A DNA stretch of 64,000 nucleotides from JADGOV01 sp963814355 (GTDB lineage: Bacteria > Actinomycetota > Actinomycetes > JADGOV01): the NCBI GenBank assembly GCA_963814355.1, contig CAWFCZ010000016.1, positions 248,001 to 312,000 of the forward strand, read 5' to 3'. Below, in pieces: positions 25,798 to 34,482 of this stretch. Under the pieces are notes generated by a model, which did no database searches, was not told where the DNA came from, and was given only the letters and a program-made list of their open reading frames with translations. The position numbers and the translations under genes are program-made. Every line of letters starts with the position of its first letter. The first letter of the stretch is position 1.

Positions 25798-26771
25798 GCG
25801 CCGGCCTGTTCGGCCACCGACCCGCCGGACCGCGACCGCCGGGGCGAATTACCGGCGGATTCGCTGTCCTGGCCGAAGAGCAGCGAGCTGTGCGCGAGCA
25901 GGGAGACCCCGACCACCACCAACGTCCCGCCGGCGGCGATCCCGGTCAGGCGCGTCTCCCCGGACGGTAACTGCTCGGAGAATCCGACCACGGCGACCAG
26001 GTAGCCGACGAACGGCACCGACGTGATCATGGCCGTGGTGGCGGCCGCCAGGCGGCCCTGGGCGAAGGCGACCTGCTGGAGCACCATCCCGGTTCCGGTC
26101 GCCAACGCGAGCCCGTATCCCACCCAGTCGCGGGCGGTTCCGGCCACACCGACGCTGGTCAGATCGGCGAGGGTCAGCTTGACCAGCGCGGCGCTCACGC
26201 CGAACGCGGTGCCGGCCGCCAGGGCGAGCAGGATCTGGCGTTCCGGAAGACCCCGCAGCAGCGCCATCGTGACCGCCCCGGCCACCCATCCGGCGAGCCC
26301 GATCAGCAGCAAGATCAGATGCGTGCGATGAGCCCGGTCCGCGCTGGGGGCGCCGCCCCGGGCCACCAACAGAATCGCCAGCCCGGCCACCACCGCGCCG
26401 CCGCCCGCCCAGTCACGGACCCCCGGCCGGCCGGACGTGCCGACCGCCGTCAACGGGATCGCGAACAGCAACGTGGTCACCTGCAGGCTCTGCACCACCG
26501 CGACGGACCCCAGGTGCAACGCCCCGGCCTGCACGAACAGCGCGACCGTACCGGTGGCCCACCCCGCGAACCACAGCCGGTCGCGCAGCAGCCGGCGCAT
26601 CGTTCCCGCCATCTGCCGCAGCCCCTCCAGCACCCGCGACCCGCCATCCGCGCCCTCGCGCCTGTCCTGCTCGTTTTCGGCGGCACGCCGCGCCGCCCGC
26701 TGCTCCAGGAAGTCGGACACGGCATAGAGCAGCGCCGCGAGCAACGCGATCGGGACGACGAGAAGGAGCAC
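25794..26771 (-). CDS. DMT-superfamily (EamA/NIPA-like) transporter
   Basis: This 325-residue membrane protein has about nine to ten hydrophobic helices and resembles drug/metabolite transporters with a large cytoplasmic loop (~30-60) between the first two helices. No substrate motif is visible. It starts at GTG 26771, 18 bases after the hpnH stop, with AGGAG-like sequence absent but tight operon spacing. Position between hpnH and the lipid module suggests export or flipping of a lipid precursor, which is speculative. Confidence 0.75.
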   Translation of the reverse strand: MLLLVVPIALLAALLYAVSDFLEQRAARRAAENEQDRREGADGGSRVLEGLRQMAGTMRRLLRDRLWFAGWATGTVALFVQAGALHLGSVAVVQSLQVTTLLFAIPLTAVGTSGRPGVRDWAGGGAVVAGLAILLVARGGAPSADRAHRTHLILLLIGLAGWVAGAVTMALLRGLPERQILLALAAGTAFGVSAALVKLTLADLTSVGVAGTARDWVGYGLALATGTGMVLQQVAFAQGRLAAATTAMITSVPFVGYLVAVVGFSEQLPSGETRLTGIAAGGTLVVVGVSLLAHSSLLFGQDSESAGNSPRRSRSGGSVAEQAGA

Positions 26772-26789
26772 CGGGGAGCGACTCCGGAC

Positions 26790-27794
26790 TCAGCCGGCGA
26801 CCAGGGCCCGCACCGACTGACGCAACGATCCGACGGTCGCCAGCACCGCGGTCGGCTCGTAGCCACAGTGCGCCATGCAGTTGGCGCACCGTGGGTCGCG
26901 CCCGCGCCCGTATGCCGACCAGTCGGTGGTCTCGAGCAACTCACGGTAGGTCGCGGCGTAGCCGTCGGCGAGCAGGTAGCACGGTCGCTGCCAGCCCAGC
27001 AGGGAGTACGACGGGATGCCCCACGGGGTGCACTCGAAGTCGCTGCGGCCCTCGAGGAAGTCCAGGAACAGCGGCGAGTGGTTGAGCCGCCAGCGTCGCC
27101 GCCGCCCGTCGGCGAACGCCGCACGAAACAGCGTGCGGGTCTCCTGCACGCCGAGGAAGTGCTCCTGGTCGGGCGCCTTCTCATACGCGTACGCCGGGGA
27201 GATCATCATCGAGTCGACGCCGAGGTCGTCGTTGAGGAAGTCCAGCACGTCGATGACGCTGCGGGGGGTGTCGGTGTTGAACACCGTGGTGTTCGTGGTC
27301 ACCCGGAACCCGCGTGCCCGCAGCTCGCGGATCACCGCCACGGCCTCGTCGAAGACCCCCTCCTTGCTCACCGACGCGTCGTGCCGCTCCCGCAGGCCGT
27401 CGATGTGCACCGCCCAGGAGAAGTACGGTGACGGCGTGAAACGGTCCAGCTTGCGCGGCACGAGCAGCGCGTTGGTGCACAGGTAGACGAACCGTTTTCG
27501 GGCCACCAGCTCGGTTACGATCTCCTCGATCTGCGGGTGCATCAGCGGCTCACCGCCGGCGATCGACACCATCGGCGCGCCGCACTCCTCGACCGCCGCG
27601 ATCGCCTGCTCGACCGGCATCCGCTTGCGGAGCACGTCGTGCGGCTGTTGGATTTTCCCGCAGCCGATGCACTTGAGGTTGCAGGCGAACAGCGGCTCCA
27701 ACTCGACGATGAGCGGGTACTTCTCCCGGCGAGCGAGCTTCTGGCGCAACAGGTAGGACGCGATCCGGACGTTCTGACGTACCGGAATGCTCAT
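26790..27794 (-). CDS. hpnH: Adenosyl-hopene transferase, radical SAM enzyme HpnH
   Basis: This 334-residue radical SAM enzyme adds the 5'-deoxyadenosyl radical to diploptene to give adenosylhopane, the first step of C35 hopanoid side-chain formation. The [4Fe-4S] cysteines are C38, C42 and C45 in CNLKCIGC. The SAM-binding SIAGGEPLMHP and C-terminal cysteines in RCANCMAHCGYE are typical of HpnH. Length matches the family. ATG 27794 overlaps the HpnG-IspH stop by four bases, so substrate (hopene) and next enzyme (HpnG) are encoded together. Confidence 0.95.
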   Translation of the reverse strand: MSIPVRQNVRIASYLLRQKLARREKYPLIVELEPLFACNLKCIGCGKIQQPHDVLRKRMPVEQAIAAVEECGAPMVSIAGGEPLMHPQIEEIVTELVARKRFVYLCTNALLVPRKLDRFTPSPYFSWAVHIDGLRERHDASVSKEGVFDEAVAVIRELRARGFRVTTNTTVFNTDTPRSVIDVLDFLNDDLGVDSMMISPAYAYEKAPDQEHFLGVQETRTLFRAAFADGRRRRWRLNHSPLFLDFLEGRSDFECTPWGIPSYSLLGWQRPCYLLADGYAATYRELLETTDWSAYGRGRDPRCANCMAHCGYEPTAVLATVGSLRQSVRALVAG

Positions 27795-29287
27795 CCGGTG
27801 GCCTCCTTCGGCACGGTGAATTGAATGGTCTCGGTGGTGATCCGCCGCTCGGCGACCTCGCAGCGCCCCAGGCTGCCGAGCGCGTCGAGAACGCCGTCGA
27901 CCAGCGCCGGCGGGGCGGAGGCCCCCGCGGTCACCCCGACGGTCGACGCCCCGGCGAGCCAACGTGGGTCGATGCCGTCGGCGCCGTCGATCCGGTATGC
28001 CGCCGTTCCCTCCCGCTGCGCGGTCTCGACCAGCCGCAGGGAGTTGCTGGAGTTCGCCGAGCCGACCACGAACACCACGTCGCACTCCCGGGCGACGGCG
28101 CGCAAGGCGGCCTGGCGGTTCGTCGTCGCGTAGCAGATGTCGTCGGTGCTCGGCGCGGTGATCGCCGGGAACCGGCGACGCAGCGCGTCGGCCACCTGAC
28201 CGGCCTCCTCCGTCGACAGCGTGGTCTGCATCAGGTAGGCCACCCGCTCCGGGTCGGCGACCGTGAGGGAACCGGCCTCGGCCGCGCTCTGCACCAGAAC
28301 CGTGCGCTCCGGCGCCTCCCCCAGCGTGCCTTCGGTCTCCTCGTGGCCGGCGTGCCCGATGAAGGCGATCGTGGCGCCGTGGCGAGCCAGCCGGCGCGCC
28401 TCGGCGTGCACCTTGGCGACCAGCGGGCAGGTCCCGTCGATCACCGAAAGGTGTCGGCGTGCGGCCTCGGCGTGCACCGCCGGGGCGACGCCGTGCGCCG
28501 AGAAGATCACGGTCGCGCCCGGTGGCACCTCGTCCAGCTCCTCGACGAAGACGGCGCCCTGGCGCTGCAGCGAGCGGACGACGTACCCGTTGTGCACGAT
28601 CTGCTTGCGGACGTACACCGGGGGGCCGTACCGGCGCAGCGCCCCCTCCACGATCGAGATCGCCCGCTCCACACCGGCGCAGAACGAGCGCGGGGCGGCG
28701 AGCAGGATCTGACGGTTACCCAGCGCGGTGGCCCACTCGCCGAGCGCGTCGGCCACCGCCGGCAGCCGGGCGAGCGCGGCCGCCCCGGCTCGGGCCGCTC
28801 CGGGCCGCAGCAGCGGCGCGCCCGGGGTATCGACGACCACCCGGGCCACCGCGAACGGCCGCCCGGCCGCTCCGGCGGCCAGCGAAGCGGACTCCAGGTC
28901 GGCGGCCACCGCACCGGTCGCGGCGAGGTCGGCGTACCCGGCGCCCCGGACCAGGCCGTCGACACTGTGTACCGGGCCGGTCACGACCCGCGCGCCGCGG
29001 CGGCGCAGCGCCGCGGCCAGGATCGGAGCCGAGGGGCAGGCCACCACCCCGGCCGCGCTGCGCACCTCGGTGGCGACGACGACGTCGCCGGCCCGCACCT
29101 GCGGGTCCAGACCGGCCGCCACCCCGGCGACGGCCACCCCGGCGAGGTCCCACGTGCGCAGCCGGGCGGCGGCCCGGCGGCTGCGTCGCGCGCCGTATCC
29201 GGTGTGCACCACCGCGTCGGCGGCGGCCGATCGGCGCAGCGCGGCCGCCTCGATGGCTAGCGGCGCACAGATCACGGTGTGCGTCAT
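27791..29287 (-). CDS. Fusion of hopanoid nucleoside phosphorylase (HpnG) with HMBPP reductase (IspH)
   Basis: This 498-residue protein combines two pathway steps. Residues ~1-190 are a nucleoside-phosphorylase-like HpnG domain (early ICAPLAIEA, VAGVAAGLDP, and Asp130 in DLESASLA), which would convert adenosylhopane to a ribosylhopane phosphate. Residues ~193-490 are IspH/LytB, with the three iron-sulfur cysteines C203 (SFCAGVERA), C287 (DGTCPLV) and C385 (ICYATTN) and SANSSNS, making IPP/DMAPP from HMBPP. The linker is only a few residues. Joining precursor supply to tail modification in one chain is striking. ATG 29287 overlaps the shc stop. Confidence 0.93.
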   Translation of the reverse strand: MTHTVICAPLAIEAAALRRSAAADAVVHTGYGARRSRRAAARLRTWDLAGVAVAGVAAGLDPQVRAGDVVVATEVRSAAGVVACPSAPILAAALRRRGARVVTGPVHSVDGLVRGAGYADLAATGAVAADLESASLAAGAAGRPFAVARVVVDTPGAPLLRPGAARAGAAALARLPAVADALGEWATALGNRQILLAAPRSFCAGVERAISIVEGALRRYGPPVYVRKQIVHNGYVVRSLQRQGAVFVEELDEVPPGATVIFSAHGVAPAVHAEAARRHLSVIDGTCPLVAKVHAEARRLARHGATIAFIGHAGHEETEGTLGEAPERTVLVQSAAEAGSLTVADPERVAYLMQTTLSTEEAGQVADALRRRFPAITAPSTDDICYATTNRQAALRAVARECDVVFVVGSANSSNSLRLVETAQREGTAAYRIDGADGIDPRWLAGASTVGVTAGASAPPALVDGVLDALGSLGRCEVAERRITTETIQFTVPKEATG

Positions 29288-31206
29288 GGGTGCCTTCCGG
29301 TTCCACTGTCGCGGCCGGCATAGCGGGCCAGCGCGGTCAGTGGGAAGACCAGGCGGTAGAGGCGGTAGCTGATGTAGAAGTCCCCGGGAAAACCGGTACC
29401 GGTGTAGAGTTCCTCGTCGAACGAGCCGTCGTCGAGTTGGGCATCCAGCAGCCACCGGACGCCGCCGTCGACGACCCGGCCGCGGTCTCCGGCGGCGAGC
29501 AGGGCGAGCAGCGCCCAGGCCGTCTGCGACGGCGTCGAGGCACCTCGGCCGATCCAGGCCGGGTCGCGGTAGGAGCGCAGGTCCTCACCCCACCCGCCGT
29601 CCGGATTCTGGTGCTCGGCGAGCCAGCCGACTGCTCGACCGATAACCGGGTGCTCGGGCGGCATACCGGTCGCGACCAGTGCCGGCACGACCGCGCCGGT
29701 GCCGTACACGTGGTTGGCGCCCCAGCGGCCGAACCAGGACCCATCCGACTCCTGGGCGCGCCGCAACCAGTCCACGCCTCGGCGCACCGCCGGTGACTCC
29801 GCCAGCCCGCGGGCGGCCAACGCCTCCACCACGTGCGCGGTGACGTCGGCCGTCGGCGGGTCGATCACTGCGCCGAAGTCGCAGAACGGCAGCTGGGTGC
29901 ACAGCGAGCGGGTGTTGTCGGCGTCGAAGGCCGCCCAGCCCCCGTCGGAGCACTGCATCCCGAGCAGCCAACTCACCGCCCGCTCGGTCGCGGCGCCGCG
30001 CCGCGGGCTCGCCGGGGCCCGCTCCAGCGCGAGCAGCACCTCGGCGGTGTCGTCCACATCGGGGTACCCGTCGTTGTCGAACTCGAACGCCCAGCCACCG
30101 GGCGCCACCGTGGGCCGGCGGACCGCCCAATCCCCGGCCCGGCGCACCTCCTCGGCGAGCAGCCAGTCGGCGCCCCGGCGCAGCGCGGGGCAATCCGCGG
30201 GCAGTCCGGCGTCGCCGAGCGCGACCATCGCCAGCGCGGTGTCCCACACCGGGGACTGGCAGGCCTCCAGCCGGCGCACCGGGCCGGCGGCGGACCGCTC
30301 CCGGACGGTGAACCGGTCCAGGCCGGCGAGGCCGGCCCGCAGCACCGGATGATCGAGCGGGTAGCCGATGGCGTGCAGGGCCAGCAGCGAGTACACCCAC
30401 GGCGGCTGGATTCCGCCCCACGAGCCGTCGGCCTCCTGGCGACGCACGATCCACTCGACCGCGCGGTGCAGGGCGGCGCGCCGCAGCCAGCGCAGCGGGC
30501 GGCGCTCGTAGCGGTGGAGCGCCGCGTCGAGGCGCTGGAACCGGCCGGCCGGGGTGCGCAGCGACGCACGGTGATCGGGGCGCCGGCCACTCCACAGCTC
30601 GCCGACTTCGACCCCGAGCGGGCGGGCCGGGCGCAGCGCGCAGAGGATCGTCAGCGGGACGATGGTCTGCCGTGCCCAGCACGCCCAGTCGTAGACGTTG
30701 AGCGGCACGGCCGGTGGCAGCAGGATGAGCTCCGGCGGCATGACCGGCAGGTCGTCCCAGCTACCCACGCCGAGCAGCGCCAGCCAGATCCGGGTGAACA
30801 CCCGGGTGGCCTCGATCCCGCCAGCACCGAGAATGTACCGGCGGGCGGCCGTCAGGTGCGCCGCCTCCGGCGAATCGCCGGCGAGGCGGAGCGCGACGTA
30901 GGCCTCGACGGTGGTCGACAGTTCCGCCGGTCCGCCGGGGTAGTTCGCCCAGGTGCCGTCCGCGCGTTGCCGCTGCCGGATCCAGCGCGCGGTCTGCGCG
31001 GTCAGCTCGTCGGTCCGGATGCCGAGGAACTGCCGCAGCAGCAGGTCCTCCGCTTCGATGCTGACGTTCGTGACCAGTTCGCCCTGCCACCAGCCCGGGT
31101 CGCCCTGCATCGATAGCAGCAGGTCGGCGGTCCGGGCGGCCGCTGCCGCGGCGCCCGCTGCGAGGTCGGCGGTGCCGAGTACGTCCTCGATCGCGGTCTG
31201 GGTCAC
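29284..31206 (-). CDS. shc: Squalene-hopene cyclase
   Basis: This 640-residue membrane-associated triterpene cyclase has the protonating DxDD motif as DVDD at 383-386 (acid Asp385). Multiple QW repeats (for example QEADGSWGG, QCSDGGWAA, QESDGSWFG, QNPDGGWGE) stabilise the alpha/alpha barrels. GTGFPGDFYISYRLYRLVFP is the conserved C-terminal end. It cyclises squalene to hopene/hopanol. GTG 31206 overlaps the polyprenyl synthase stop in GTGA. Length is normal for the family. Confidence 0.97.
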   Translation of the reverse strand: MTQTAIEDVLGTADLAAGAAAAAARTADLLLSMQGDPGWWQGELVTNVSIEAEDLLLRQFLGIRTDELTAQTARWIRQRQRADGTWANYPGGPAELSTTVEAYVALRLAGDSPEAAHLTAARRYILGAGGIEATRVFTRIWLALLGVGSWDDLPVMPPELILLPPAVPLNVYDWACWARQTIVPLTILCALRPARPLGVEVGELWSGRRPDHRASLRTPAGRFQRLDAALHRYERRPLRWLRRAALHRAVEWIVRRQEADGSWGGIQPPWVYSLLALHAIGYPLDHPVLRAGLAGLDRFTVRERSAAGPVRRLEACQSPVWDTALAMVALGDAGLPADCPALRRGADWLLAEEVRRAGDWAVRRPTVAPGGWAFEFDNDGYPDVDDTAEVLLALERAPASPRRGAATERAVSWLLGMQCSDGGWAAFDADNTRSLCTQLPFCDFGAVIDPPTADVTAHVVEALAARGLAESPAVRRGVDWLRRAQESDGSWFGRWGANHVYGTGAVVPALVATGMPPEHPVIGRAVGWLAEHQNPDGGWGEDLRSYRDPAWIGRGASTPSQTAWALLALLAAGDRGRVVDGGVRWLLDAQLDDGSFDEELYTGTGFPGDFYISYRLYRLVFPLTALARYAGRDSGTGRHP

Positions 31207-32228
31207 GGCGCCCGCCCGCCGACCATGGTGATGACATCGTCCAGGTGCCTGCGTACCGCCTCGACCATGCCCGCGCGCTCCAGATGGTGCCGGGCGAGCT
31301 GCAGCTGCCGGTCTAGCTCGGCGCAGGCCTGCGCCCGGCCGCCGGTGAGTTCGACGAGCTCGGCGGCCCGGCGAAGCGCGTCCTCGTCGAGCGGCCCGGG
31401 GCGGTCGTACAGGCAACGCAGTTCGGCCGCCGCCGGTGTCCGGCTGGTCAACGCGGCCACCACCGGTACGGATTTCTTGCGCACCCGCAGGTCGGCGAGC
31501 ACCGGCTTGCCGGTCTCCGCCGGGCAGCCCCAGATGCCGAGCAGGTCGTCGACCACCTGGAACGCCAGGCCGAGCGCCTCGCCGTACTTCGCCAGCTCGA
31601 GCACCAGGTCGGGCGGCGCCTCCACGAGGATGCCGCCGAGCGCGCAGGAACAGCTGATCAACGCGGCCGTCTTGTCGGCTGCCATCTGGAGGCACTCGGC
31701 GGCCGAGACGTCCATCCGGCGCTCGAAGCCGAGATCCGCACTCTGCCCCCGAATGAGCCGGGAAGTGGCCCCGGAGAGGCAACGCTGCGCCCAGGTGGCG
31801 GTCGCCGAGCCGGATTCCAGCAGGACGTCGCCGGCCAGCGTGAGCAGCGCGTCCCCGGCCAGGATGGCGGACCCGGTCCCGTACACCGTCCAGGCGGTCG
31901 GCCGGTGCCGCCGCTCGATGTCGCCGTCCATGATGTCGTCGTGCAGCAGGGAGAAGTTGTGGACCAGTTCGACGGCGACCGCCGCCGGGACCGCCTCGGC
32001 CGCCTCGTCGCCGGCCGCCGCGGCGGCGAGCAACGCCAGACGCGGCCGTAGCCCCTTCCCGCCGTCGCCGCGGGTCGGCTCCCCGGTCGCATCCCACCAC
32101 CCCAGGTGGTAGCCGACGACCAACCGGAGGTGGTCATCGAGCCGATCGACCGCCTCGGCGAGAGCCGGCCCGACCAAGTCCAGCGCCGGGAAGGCCGGCA
32201 TCGAATCGACCGTAGCCTGCGCCGTCAT
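31203..32228 (-). CDS. Polyprenyl diphosphate synthase of the hopanoid cluster
   Basis: This 341-residue trans-isoprenyl diphosphate synthase has the first aspartate-rich motif DDIMD at 97-101. The second motif reads DDLLG at 227-231, the variant DDxxG/N commonly found in actinobacterial members. Within this cluster it probably supplies farnesyl diphosphate for squalene, though geranylgeranyl diphosphate is possible; the residues before the first motif (NFSLLHDD) do not settle chain length by eye. It overlaps hpnE upstream and shc downstream by four bases. Confidence 0.93.
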   Translation of the reverse strand: MTAQATVDSMPAFPALDLVGPALAEAVDRLDDHLRLVVGYHLGWWDATGEPTRGDGGKGLRPRLALLAAAAAGDEAAEAVPAAVAVELVHNFSLLHDDIMDGDIERRHRPTAWTVYGTGSAILAGDALLTLAGDVLLESGSATATWAQRCLSGATSRLIRGQSADLGFERRMDVSAAECLQMAADKTAALISCSCALGGILVEAPPDLVLELAKYGEALGLAFQVVDDLLGIWGCPAETGKPVLADLRVRKKSVPVVAALTSRTPAAAELRCLYDRPGPLDEDALRRAAELVELTGGRAQACAELDRQLQLARHHLERAGMVEAVRRHLDDVITMVGGRAP

Positions 32229-33574
32229 GCCACCACCCGTGCCCGCCGGGTCGACCGGGTCAGGTACTCCTCGGCAAGCCGAGCCGCGTGTAAGCCGCTA
32301 CGCACTGCACCCTCCATCGTGTCCGGCCATCCGGTGTCCACCCACGCGCCGGCGAGCAGCAGCCCGGCCTCGCGGGTCTGCGCCGCCGGGCGCAGCGTTC
32401 GGCTGCCGGGCGCCTGTCTGAACGTCGCGGCCCGCTCCCGGGTGACGAAGGCATCGTCGACCCGAGCGTCCGCGGCCGCCGGGAACAACCGGGCCAGCGC
32501 CGCCAGGTACTGCGTGCGCAGTTCCGCCGCCGGTCGGTCCACCTCGCCGTATGCGCCCGACAGCGACACCGCAAGGTACTGCCCGCGCCGCAGCCCGGCC
32601 ATCCGGGTCTTGTCGAAGACCCACTGCACGGGGGAGCCGATCGCGGCGGCGAACGGCAGCTCGGTCACCTGACGGTCGTACACGACGTGCACGTTAACGA
32701 TCGGCGTGTTTCCGAGCCGTGGCCAAGCCTGCGCGTCGGCGAGATCGGCGGGCAGGATGCGGAGCGCGGCCGGAGGCGGTACCGCGACAACCACGGCATC
32801 GGCGGCCACCGTCGCGCCGTCGCACCGAAGCGAGTACCCGGCCGGCGTGCGCTCGACGGCTCGGACCGGAGCGTCGGTCAGCACCGTCGCGCCGCGCTCG
32901 GCCAACGCGCGGGCCGCCGGGTGAGCGTGCAGGTCGGCAAGCGGGACGACCGGTATCCCGAGGTCGGCAGCGTCCGCGGTATCGACCAACCCGGTGCGGA
33001 AGACCCGCACCGCGAGGGCCAGGGACACCTCGTCAGGCTCACCGTTGAGCGCGGCCAGCGCCACCAGGCGCCACAACCCGGCGACGGCGCGGTCGCTCTG
33101 CCGAGTCTGGCGCAGCCAGTCGCCGAAACATCGGGCGTCGTTGTCGGAGGAGTCCGGGTCGAGGCGGCGCAGCGAGAGCATGGCCGGCAGCAGCCGGAGT
33201 CGATCCCGCCGGCTCAGCACCGGGTAACCGGTGAGGATCGGCAGCAGGTGCGCCGGGGCCGGCAGCCGCCCGCGGCGCAGGACGTGGCGGCGGCCGTCCG
33301 CCGACAGCACGGGCACGGAGAATCTGGGCTGCACCACCGCGCCCTCGCTGGCGCCTAGGGCAGCCAGCAGCTGGCGGTAGGCCGAATAGCAGCGGAGGAA
33401 GACATGCTGCCCGGTGTCGACCGGCATCCCGTGCCGGAGGAACGATGTCGCTGCTCCGCCGAGCCGGGGGCGTGCTTCGATCAGCGTGACAGCGACGCCG
33501 GCTTGCGAGAGGTGCAGCGCCGCGCCGATACCGGCCAGTCCACCGCCGACCACGGCGGCTTCCGGGCGACTCAC
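32225..33574 (-). CDS. hpnE: Hydroxysqualene dehydroxylase HpnE
   Basis: This 449-residue FAD-dependent amine-oxidase-like protein reduces hydroxysqualene to squalene. It has an N-terminal dinucleotide motif VVGGGLAGIGAALHL, followed by LIEARPRLGGAATSF and DTGQHVFLRCY typical of HpnE, and a C-terminal AGAWVDTGWPDTMEGAVRSG flavin contact. GTG 33574 overlaps the hpnD stop. With HpnC and HpnD it replaces a classical squalene synthase. Confidence 0.95.
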   Translation of the reverse strand: MSRPEAAVVGGGLAGIGAALHLSQAGVAVTLIEARPRLGGAATSFLRHGMPVDTGQHVFLRCYSAYRQLLAALGASEGAVVQPRFSVPVLSADGRRHVLRRGRLPAPAHLLPILTGYPVLSRRDRLRLLPAMLSLRRLDPDSSDNDARCFGDWLRQTRQSDRAVAGLWRLVALAALNGEPDEVSLALAVRVFRTGLVDTADAADLGIPVVPLADLHAHPAARALAERGATVLTDAPVRAVERTPAGYSLRCDGATVAADAVVVAVPPPAALRILPADLADAQAWPRLGNTPIVNVHVVYDRQVTELPFAAAIGSPVQWVFDKTRMAGLRRGQYLAVSLSGAYGEVDRPAAELRTQYLAALARLFPAAADARVDDAFVTRERAATFRQAPGSRTLRPAAQTREAGLLLAGAWVDTGWPDTMEGAVRSGLHAARLAEEYLTRSTRRARVVA

Positions 33575-34482
33575 GTCGCCACCCGGGGCGTGGACCGGAC
33601 CAGCATGGACGGGTTCAGCATGGACCGGATCGCAACCTCGACCTTCTCGTGCCGGGGCAAGGCGATTCGGGTCCGGGTGGTCGCGCTCGGATCGGCCACG
33701 ATCCGATCCAACAGCCGGGCGTAGATGCCGGCCATCGCGGCACAACACGCGGCGCTGCGGCGATCGAGCAGCGGCAGCAGCCGCATGCCGCGCTCGTACC
33801 ACTGGTGCGCGCGGCCCGCCTCGAAGGCGACCAGGGCGGCGTAGGCGTCCACCGGATCGTCGAGCACAGGATCGCCGAGCACGCCGTCGGTCAGCTCAAG
33901 GCGGCAGCCGAAGCGCCGCAGGTCTTCCGTCGGGAGGTAGATCCGGCCGTTCAGCCGGTCCTCCCGCACGTCACGCAAGATATTGGTGAGTTGTAGGGCG
34001 ACCCCAAGCGCGTCGGCGAGCGGCTCGGCGCGGTCTGGTTCCGCGCAGCCGAACACGCCGAGCGAGAGCCGACCGATCGATCCGGCAACGCAGCGGCAGT
34101 ACTGGACGAGCTGGTCGAAGGTCTCGTATCGCGTCCCGCGTACGTCTGCCTCGCAGCCACTCATCAGGTCGTCGAAGGCACCGAGCGGGATCGGCAGGGT
34201 CGAGGCGGCGTGGCTCAGCGCGGCGAGGACCGGATCGACGTCGTCCACGGTCGCCGCGGCAAGCTGGTCCCGGGCCATCGCCAGCGCGGCGAGCCGCTGC
34301 GGGGCGGGCGCCGGGCTGTCGCCGATATCGTCGATCCGCCGGGCGAGGGCATACACCGCGCTCAACGCCCGACGCTTTGTCGGGGGCAACAACCGGATGC
34401 CGTAGGAGAAGTTGCGGGCCTCGTCCCGAGTCACCCGCTCGCAGTGCTGGTACGCCTCGTCGACCTCGACAGCGCTTGTCAT
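33571..34482 (-). CDS. hpnD: Presqualene diphosphate synthase HpnD
   Basis: This 303-residue squalene/phytoene-synthase-fold enzyme condenses two farnesyl diphosphates to presqualene diphosphate. Both aspartate-rich sites are visible: ARRIDDIGD near residue 50 and LTNILRDVREDRLNGRIYLP near 170-190. The YSAVYALARR-type first helix is intact. ATG 34482 overlaps the hpnC stop by four bases. Confidence 0.94.
   Translation of the reverse strand: MTSAVEVDEAYQHCERVTRDEARNFSYGIRLLPPTKRRALSAVYALARRIDDIGDSPAPAPQRLAALAMARDQLAAATVDDVDPVLAALSHAASTLPIPLGAFDDLMSGCEADVRGTRYETFDQLVQYCRCVAGSIGRLSLGVFGCAEPDRAEPLADALGVALQLTNILRDVREDRLNGRIYLPTEDLRRFGCRLELTDGVLGDPVLDDPVDAYAALVAFEAGRAHQWYERGMRLLPLLDRRSAACCAAMAGIYARLLDRIVADPSATTRTRIALPRHEKVEVAIRSMLNPSMLVRSTPRVAT

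Noticed and set aside
29284..32100. A 938-codon frame joining polyprenyl synthase region and squalene-hopene cyclase
   Set aside because: The part upstream of the cyclase is an out-of-frame reading of the polyprenyl synthase gene; the GTGA overlap at 31203-31206 marks two separate genes.
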